DNA of 64,000 nucleotides from Schizochytrium sp. TIO01 (taxonomy: Eukaryota; Sar; Bigyra; Thraustochytrida; Thraustochytriidae): positions 3,852,501 through 3,916,500 of the forward strand of contig SMSO01000034.1 in NCBI GenBank assembly GCA_004764695.1, written 5' to 3'. The stretch's first letter is position 1; every line of letters begins with the position of its first letter. A program made the translations under genes and the position numbers. The notes beneath the pieces are model-generated. The model was not told where the DNA came from. It saw nothing but the letters and a program-made list of their open reading frames with translations, and did not search any database. Below are positions 57,803 through 64,000 of this stretch, in pieces.

Positions 57803-60800
57803 ATGGACGCCCATGCAAACGCTCGGGATAATCGCGAGAATGAAGAGAACCCTAGCGGCGCTAGGACGACCTCCCTCTTAACATACCCCACAAATGACCA
57901 GCCAGCTTCACGATCTGAAGATGCAATGGCGGTGCATCGCGAGCCACTCTACCGTCGGCCTTTTCCCAACGAGATGCAGGACAGAGATGAGGAAGAAATC
58001 AGCTTGTCCTCCTCTCCCACTTCCCCGGCAGAGACAGCAGATCCCAAAAAGAGCACTGCTGCCGTCATGGCAGAGTACAAGGCTTCGATACAACAGCAAA
58101 CTATTCAAGAAAGTGAGGATGAGCAGAAGCACACGTCATCGTCACTTCATGACGAGAATTTCAAGCAAGTAGACTATAATAATAACAACAACAACAACAA
58201 CAACAGCAACAACAACAACAAGGGCAATGAAGCTGACAAAACGCGCATTCACACGCTTGATCCAAAACGAAGTGCAGATATGCAGATGGAAAAGCATCTT
58301 CAATCCCTCAGCGCGCCTATTGAAGAGGACAGTCAAGGGAAGCGAGTTGTTTACGTTGCAGAAACAGTTGCAGAAAATGATGACTGGGATGACGACGACG
58401 ACGATGATGATAATGACTCAGAGTCAGCCTTTAAGCGATGCAGGAGGATGCCACGTGCATTAATTATCATCCGTACTTACATTGAGCAACATCCAATCCG
58501 AATCGGTGTCACCTGTGTAGGCCTTCTTCTCATCATTGCAGGTGTTTGTATGAAAGTCTATAGTGTACTCGATGCCCGTCACCTTCCCGTAGCGCTTCTG
58601 CTCACTGGCTGCTCACTGATGTCAGCTATTATTGCAGACCTCACTGTCTTGGGTATTCAATCATTCATGCAGTTCATTGTACGCATTTCAGATAACAAAG
58701 AGGTTGAATATTTCATCACCGCTGCTTTATTTTACGTCTCAACCACTCGCAACTCGCTCGTCAATATGTTGTGGCTCATCTACATTATTATTCTCGTTGC
58801 TGCATGGGCCCCGCGCAACTCAAGTGGGGCTATTGTCCAAACATGGGATACTGCGTACTACCATCTCGTTCGAATCATAGCTATCCTTGCTCTAACGGTC
58901 TTCGCGCGTATCGTGGCTATTGTGCTTCGCATGTACCTGGTGCAAGACTTTGGCACACGCTCCTATCAGGAAAAAGTGAAAGTCAGTCTTTCTGAGGAAG
59001 TTCTCTTGGCCAAACTCAGACGCGTTGCGCCGGACCCAGTTCTAACGAGTTTGGTCACTCGCATGCATCACATTGTGAAAGAAGGAGGAGTTGTTGGACC
59101 TGAACTGTGGCAGAACCTCCTGCGGTATGTTTGCTCGCATCACGTGGACGGCTTGGAGCCTCGCCATCGCAAACATCAACCTGTAAAAGCTGGCGTCGAT
59201 AATGGCCTTAGTAAGCGTTCAAGACCTGTGGCTACCTCAGTATTTGCGTGGTTCATTGCACGAATTGACGCAAATAAACCCAAGGGTTCTCAACCACGCT
59301 CACGAGCAGGATCTTTAAATAGTGTAACAACATACGACAGCCTTGATGACCAATACGAACCTGTAGCTGCCGCAGACGTTGAATCGCTGACATCCTCGTT
59401 ACCGCGTACAATTATTCCAACCATGGATGAGCGCAGTTCTGGTAGCTCGCCTCCTATTATTCGTCCAAACTCATCACCCTTGATGATGAGTCTCACTGCG
59501 CCCGTTACGGCACCACCAAGACCTATGATGCATGTAGACCGCCCCACCATGTACGATCTAAGCTCTGGTTCTGATGCAATACTACGCAGCACCAAATCCA
59601 GCGATATGCTAATGCAGAAAATGAGACGTCGAAAAGGCACCCCTTCCTTTTCTAACGTCGTTCGTCGCGCCAAAGCAGCTTTAGACGAAGGTCGCTCTCC
59701 TACACCAAAATCTGTTGATAAGGTGGAGCAGCTGGCACGCTCACAAACACTGTCTTATGTTCGCCAAAAACGAAAGATATATGGTAAAGACACCAGCGCC
59801 TCAAAGCTTTCTATGCGATTCATGCTCAAGGATGAAGTCATGCCCATTTTCAAAGAGTTAGATTCAGCTTACAATTGGGATCGTGTCTGGGACACTTATT
59901 TTGACCCCAAAAAACAGGGGTTTGTGACATGGCATCGCTTCAAAGAAGTTATTGCCGAATTTTATGAAACGCGCTACAATCTTGCGCTCACTCTGATGGA
60001 CTCCCAAGCTGTGCTTAAATCTATGGATGTGGTGATCATGTCAGTTCTTATGATGGTTGTTCTGACGCTTGGTTTGGCAATGTATAGTACCGAGCTTGTG
60101 GCGCTTCTCGCAAGTATTGGTACTGTCATCGTTGGCTATTCTTTCATCTTTGGAAGCACGGTGGCTTCCTCGTTTGAAAATATTATTTTCCTGTTTGGTA
60201 TTCACCCATACGATGTTGGTGATACGCTCTACATGAACAATGACTTTTATACGGTCCTCCGCATTCGACTGCTTTCTACTGATTTTCTTCAAATGGATGG
60301 AAACTTCATTCGCCTCGAGAATCACCAGGTTGCGGCGATGGCTCCAATTTCAAATCTTTCCACCTCCCGCAATCACGCTGTACGCCTGGAGACTTTTGTG
60401 CCTGCGACTGACATTTCAGAGACGCTCATGCAACAAATTCAGGATAGCATGAAGAAATTTGCAGATTCTCATTCCCACATGTTCACAGCCATTAGCGTCA
60501 CCGCGCGTGATCTCATGCACCCGCTGCGCGCTACTGGTGAAATGGCTGCTTGGGGCACGCATCCAACACATGCCCGTCTGGTCTTCTGGATAGATTTCGC
60601 TTATTCTTTTGAGGACGTAGGCCGTGTCTTTGATGATCAATCTCTCTGCGTTCAGCACATCTGTGCAACTCTTGTCAAACTTGGCATGGCAAAGCCTCTT
60701 CTGGAACCGTCTGGCAATACTCCGAAACAATTTGGTAATCACTTTTCACATGACGACATGGAAGACCATGATGCTGGGCACTCAATGTATCACTCCTCGG

Positions 60801-60889
60801 AAACACCAGAGCCTATTCTCCAGGCTCCCATACCCATCCACGGTCACCAACTTCGGTCAAGCACACCGCCTCCATACCTACGTCAGTAG
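57803..60889 (+). CDS. MscS-family mechanosensitive channel, G4
   Basis: 1028 residues, intronless. The open frame reaches back to 57770, but that codon is TTG; the first ATG is 57803 (cgaaATGG). The long disordered N-terminus (1-215) has an Asn tract (126-139, from an AAC/AAT repeat) and an Asp run (195-204), neither present in G1-G3. Hydrophobic segments lie at about 233-251, 261-292, 317-336 and 352-375; pore-domain segments at about 742-762 and 768-800, with HPYDVGD at 801-807. The cytosolic block is recognisable but diverged (433-486, GPELWQNLLRYVCSHHVDG...SKRSRPVATSVFA). The EF-like loop is DPKKQGFVTWHR (701-712), even less calcium-competent. After the channel domain comes a 65-residue His/Pro-rich tail. 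AATAAA occurs at 60912-60917, 23 nt after the stop. Oldest split among the four; same predicted channel role. Confidence 0.93.
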   Translation: MDAHANARDNRENEENPSGARTTSLLTYPTNDQPASRSEDAMAVHREPLYRRPFPNEMQDRDEEEISLSSSPTSPAETADPKKSTAAVMAEYKASIQQQTIQESEDEQKHTSSSLHDENFKQVDYNNNNNNNNNSNNNNKGNEADKTRIHTLDPKRSADMQMEKHLQSLSAPIEEDSQGKRVVYVAETVAENDDWDDDDDDDDNDSESAFKRCRRMPRALIIIRTYIEQHPIRIGVTCVGLLLIIAGVCMKVYSVLDARHLPVALLLTGCSLMSAIIADLTVLGIQSFMQFIVRISDNKEVEYFITAALFYVSTTRNSLVNMLWLIYIIILVAAWAPRNSSGAIVQTWDTAYYHLVRIIAILALTVFARIVAIVLRMYLVQDFGTRSYQEKVKVSLSEEVLLAKLRRVAPDPVLTSLVTRMHHIVKEGGVVGPELWQNLLRYVCSHHVDGLEPRHRKHQPVKAGVDNGLSKRSRPVATSVFAWFIARIDANKPKGSQPRSRAGSLNSVTTYDSLDDQYEPVAAADVESLTSSLPRTIIPTMDERSSGSSPPIIRPNSSPLMMSLTAPVTAPPRPMMHVDRPTMYDLSSGSDAILRSTKSSDMLMQKMRRRKGTPSFSNVVRRAKAALDEGRSPTPKSVDKVEQLARSQTLSYVRQKRKIYGKDTSASKLSMRFMLKDEVMPIFKELDSAYNWDRVWDTYFDPKKQGFVTWHRFKEVIAEFYETRYNLALTLMDSQAVLKSMDVVIMSVLMMVVLTLGLAMYSTELVALLASIGTVIVGYSFIFGSTVASSFENIIFLFGIHPYDVGDTLYMNNDFYTVLRIRLLSTDFLQMDGNFIRLENHQVAAMAPISNLSTSRNHAVRLETFVPATDISETLMQQIQDSMKKFADSHSHMFTAISVTARDLMHPLRATGEMAAWGTHPTHARLVFWIDFAYSFEDVGRVFDDQSLCVQHICATLVKLGMAKPLLEPSGNTPKQFGNHFSHDDMEDHDAGHSMYHSSETPEPILQAPIPIHGHQLRSSTPPPYLRQ
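58178..58219 (+). repeat. Coding AAC/AAT repeat (Asn tract of G4)
   Basis: Fourteen codons, all Asn but one Ser (AGC), from a trinucleotide array in the G4 N-terminus. Likely length-variable between strains. Confidence 0.95.
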
Positions 60890-61908
60890 TTTTTACACAA
60901 TCTGCACATGAAATAAATATAATTTTTCTTATAATAGTTCTGCTTGATTATTGTGCATATGACACGTTTCCTTCTTTTTGAGACCTAGCTTGACTTTTAA
61001 CGGATTCGTTTGCTTAATTTTCAATCAAATCTAAAGAAGAACCACGACAAATATTTTGGAAGCTTGCAACTATCTACCCACAAAACGCTCTCTAGCTTGG
61101 TTACAGAATAAAAGAAATAAAGATATAATCTAGGCTATTTATTCAAGATTCCACTCTAGAGTACCAATCATCTATATATACTTCTGAGAACTGTAGGTAG
61201 ACCCAAGTGCATTACCTTTATTTCCCAAACGAAGGTCTGCCTGGTTCAACCATTGTTGGCCTCTGATTTATGATTAGCATTAGTATTCCTAATATCTGTA
61301 TCAAATAGAGCTTCAAGGTCATGCCCAATGTCTCTTTCTCTAGATGGGAACAACAAGAACTCGAGCCTTCGATTATGGTGAACTTGGGAAAAGCGACATG
61401 TAGCCCATTTATCACCACCCTACTACCAGTAGAGCTACTCCAGGGCTACTCACACCCATGAGTTATACCTGCCAAAAACGTATGAGATCCAGCTTACAGT
61501 AGTCCCTGATGGCCTAGTTATCCAGTCCCATCTTAAATCTTGTGGATCATGCTGAGACAATTGGGTTCCTGTACTACTAGCAATACTAATAACATACGTA
61601 GAACTATGATAGTATTCCTTAAGAACCCCGAGCCAGCTGGGTTCCGCAACCATTCCGTAAAACTATCATGATGAGGCTTCTAGTGTTTACCCCATATATG
61701 GTTATTCATATCCAAAGTGCCTCGTCCACGACAGCCACATTTTAGATTTTAGAACCAATAATAACCTCCGTCAGCAAACACAGAATTGAGACCTTGAGAA
61801 GCATCTTTGGTAACAAGACCACGATAGACACGAGTCTCCTTGCTGGCATAGAAGGACATATACTATATAGAGAGAGTCGACGACTGGCAAACCATCGTTG
61901 CATACAGA
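60890..61908. other. Spacer downstream of G4
   Basis: Short minus-strand frames at 61218-61418 (begins ATG) and 61450-61653 (MVAEPSWLGVLKEYYHSSTY) are the only open stretches. They have no recognisable domain but, lying near the repeat at 62485-62960, could be mobile-element relics. Confidence 0.3.
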
Positions 61909-62241
61909 ATGGGACGTAGCAGATCGAGCTCAAGAGGTAGTAGGACCTCCAAACGATCCTCCCATCACAAACGGCATCGCAACGAAAAGCGCTCAAGGAT
62001 GTCAGAAGAAGAGATTCTCATGCTTCTAGACTACGACCCAGAGTCGATCTTTGAGGAGTGGGGTCCAGAACATTTTGCACTGCTTACGGATGATATTGTG
62101 CAGATTCTCACAGTAGACCAAGTCGAAGCAATACAAGCACGGCAACAAGCTGACGAAGAAGTCTATTCTGCTCTCAGGAAAGTCAATCACAGTCTCGCCG
62201 AACGACTAATGAGCATCTTCATGAAAGAGGTGCTAGTCTAG
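61909..62241 (+). CDS. Small protein with Arg/Ser-rich start
   Basis: ATG at 61909, TAG at 62239-62241, 110 residues. The N-terminus MGRSRSSSRGSRTSKRSSHH is a strongly basic Arg/Ser stretch. From residue 31 the protein turns acidic and helical (MSEEEILMLLDYDPESIFEE, then a helix around QVEAIQARQQADEE). No membrane segment, no known domain. A nuclear or RNA-associated role is suggested only by the Arg/Ser stretch. The sharp basic-then-acidic layout and the nearby dispersed repeat also allow a mobile-element (gag-like) origin. The reading frame is convincing; the function is not known. Confidence 0.42.
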   Translation: MGRSRSSSRGSRTSKRSSHHKRHRNEKRSRMSEEEILMLLDYDPESIFEEWGPEHFALLTDDIVQILTVDQVEAIQARQQADEEVYSALRKVNHSLAERLMSIFMKEVLV

Positions 62242-62484
62242 TGAGTTCTAGAATTTGAGAATAAAGACAAAAACTTCCGTGATATACAAAGATGATACTG
62301 ATGGCCAGAATAGAACAGAGGTCTCACTGATCTAGTGATAATGTTATCTATAGCACAGCTGTAACCACATAATTAAAACGTTGTACTTTTACCTTTTAAC
62401 GATTTAGGGAAAAGAAAAAGAAGCTCGCCCGCCACAAGATTTTCTAGCGAGTAAAAATTGTAAACTTTAAAAATACCACCTCCA

Positions 62485-62960
62485 ACTCATAGAAGATGCT
62501 AGGATGTCCAATCGAAGGAACCAGTGGACAAGACATTGCTATAGTCCCAGGCGCCCCTTTATAAGACCTTCTTGATATAGTGTTTGTAACAGAACTAAAC
62601 TAGACAACCAGACTTGCATTGTTCATTAGTCTAGCTAGAGAATCAAAAGTGTACTTACACACTCTCTAAGATAAAACATGGTGTAATCTGAACTGATAGT
62701 TGAGAAGAAAAGTTAATCTAAGTCCGACAAGCAGTTCAGATATGCCTTGGTCTCCTAACTACTATATAAATCACTCTTCCTTGGAATTCAATCCCAAAGG
62801 ACTGGAGTTCGCTACCTCTTAAAAGCCTCATATTGCCATTCCTTTTTAAGCCTTTCATCCTCATAGTCAACTTTTATCCGACCAAATTCATCTCTCAGTA
62901 GAATAGTAAGAAAACACCCACAACTTTCAGACAAATGCCTTCTGGATAGTGATCAGAAAG
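62485..62960 (+). repeat. Dispersed repeat, copy B
   Basis: Diverged partner of 10335-10800, in the same orientation. It has in-frame stops where copy A is open, plus an insertion of about 60-80 bp near 62630-62700 relative to copy A. See copy A for the shared words. Confidence 0.6.
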
Positions 62961-64000
62961 AAAAGATTGTTGTTCTGGATTATACGCTGAACATCAAATT
63001 GTATACAAGTCTTCAGTAAACCACTTTTTATAAGCACAAGTTACTTCTTAAATTGTAAAACTCTCACAATTGAGTTGATGTATAGCAAGTCTGAATACAT
63101 ATGACTACATTTGTCGCTAAGTATTCGAACAAAGTGAAGCAGCAATTTAACGAAAGATTGGAACGATTATGTAAAGACTGCCACAGAACTAGTCTTTTTC
63201 AGGCCTGTATACTAATCTTATTTGGCATTCCATTTAGAAGAGTTCAATTTCCTTACTATTTTCATCCCTGGCAACTTGGGAGTCTATTATTTGCAACCTG
63301 AAGAGAAGGGGCCCCAATACCTAAGAGGATTGAACTGAAACTTTTACAAAAGCTCATGGAAAATCTGATCTTTTTTTTTTTAAATCAAAGTTTGTAAGTT
63401 GGCGAGATAATTCAACCTCTGTTATGACTTTGGACCAAGAAAATTCCCCCGGAGGTATAATGCTGATCAATAAAATAAGTATATTCTCGCAGATAGTAGT
63501 GATTACATTTTCTTTCTTTTTTTAATTTTTTATTCCCCTTCACTTTACCTTTCTTTTATGTGTCCGTTGCACAGAACGCAAGCTCCCACTGCTGTATGGA
63601 AAGATATGGGCATGGGAGTAGCCTGATTCTCCTAATCGACGACTCTCACTTGCGTTAAGCCTCTTACTGGAAAGCCAGAAACTTCAAGTTGTAACTTTGC
63701 AAATGCAAAAGTGAATAGGGAAAAAAATCCTCAAACCAAAAACAAGCACTTGAACGTTATGACCCACAAGTTGATTTGGATTCCTCACATATTTACTCGA
63801 AGAAATCCAGGTACGCCTTGCCTGTCGTTGCTACTAGTTGAGCAAAACAAGCTCACGTGATAACCAATCGGGCGCCTTCTCGCATTAGCAAAGGCAAGTA
63901 ACGTTGCGTTGAGATCGTCTTATGACCTGAAACGATATTGGTAATGTCATTTTGTTTAGAACGTTTCCTTTTTGACCGTCGCGAATTTGTAAGAAGTTGA
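62961..64000. other. AT-rich end of window, no gene seen
   Basis: One short ATG frame at 63101-63301 (66 codons, MTTFVAKYSNKVKQQFNERL) has no support. T/A homopolymers lie at 63370-63382 and 63513-63532. Confidence 0.4.

Overview
This is eukaryotic nuclear DNA with very few genes. The evidence is long non-coding spacers, plausible spliceosomal signals (CAG|GTACGT, GTAAGA, GTAAGT donors), dense microsatellites and no operon-like packing. The exact lineage is not certain. The only clear genes are large, intronless MscS-type mechanosensitive channels with a layout of four N-terminal membrane segments, an EF-hand-like segment and two C-terminal membrane segments, as in the fungal Msy family. An intron-poor protist such as a thraustochytrid-like stramenopile, or an early-diverging fungus, would fit; I cannot decide from this window alone.

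Layout. 0.9-2.7 kb: a small gene for an acidic protein with a very basic tail, interrupted by one or two introns. 4-17 kb: mostly anonymous AT-rich DNA with a few small or broken ORFs and, at 9.98-10.8 kb, a decayed mobile-element-like repeat. 18.8-60.9 kb: four MscS-family genes, all on the + strand, head to tail, here called G1 (18771-21668), G2 (36000-38951), G3 (47590-50575) and G4 (57803-60889), separated by 14.3, 8.6 and 7.2 kb. 61-64 kb: a small ORF with an Arg/Ser-rich start and a second, diverged copy of the repeat seen at 10.3 kb.

The spacers between the MscS genes alternate GC-rich islands, which carry many short gene-like open stretches in changing frames, with AT-rich stretches. 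The islands look like decayed genes or unresolved exons; none can be called with confidence. Perfect or near-perfect microsatellites are scattered through them, including 136 bp of GAAA and about 120 bp of an imperfect TTTTCTTTCC-type array.

The MscS paralogues should act as stretch-gated channels in osmotic adaptation, at the plasma membrane or an internal membrane. G1, G2 and G3 are close relatives and G4 is more diverged. Points of interest are a one-base frameshift in G3 at TTT TGA C (recent lesion, assembly error, or +1 recoding), an EF-hand-like loop that has lost most calcium ligands in all four, a lysine in the pore helix of G1 only, and a conserved cytosolic module between membrane segment 4 and the EF-like region.
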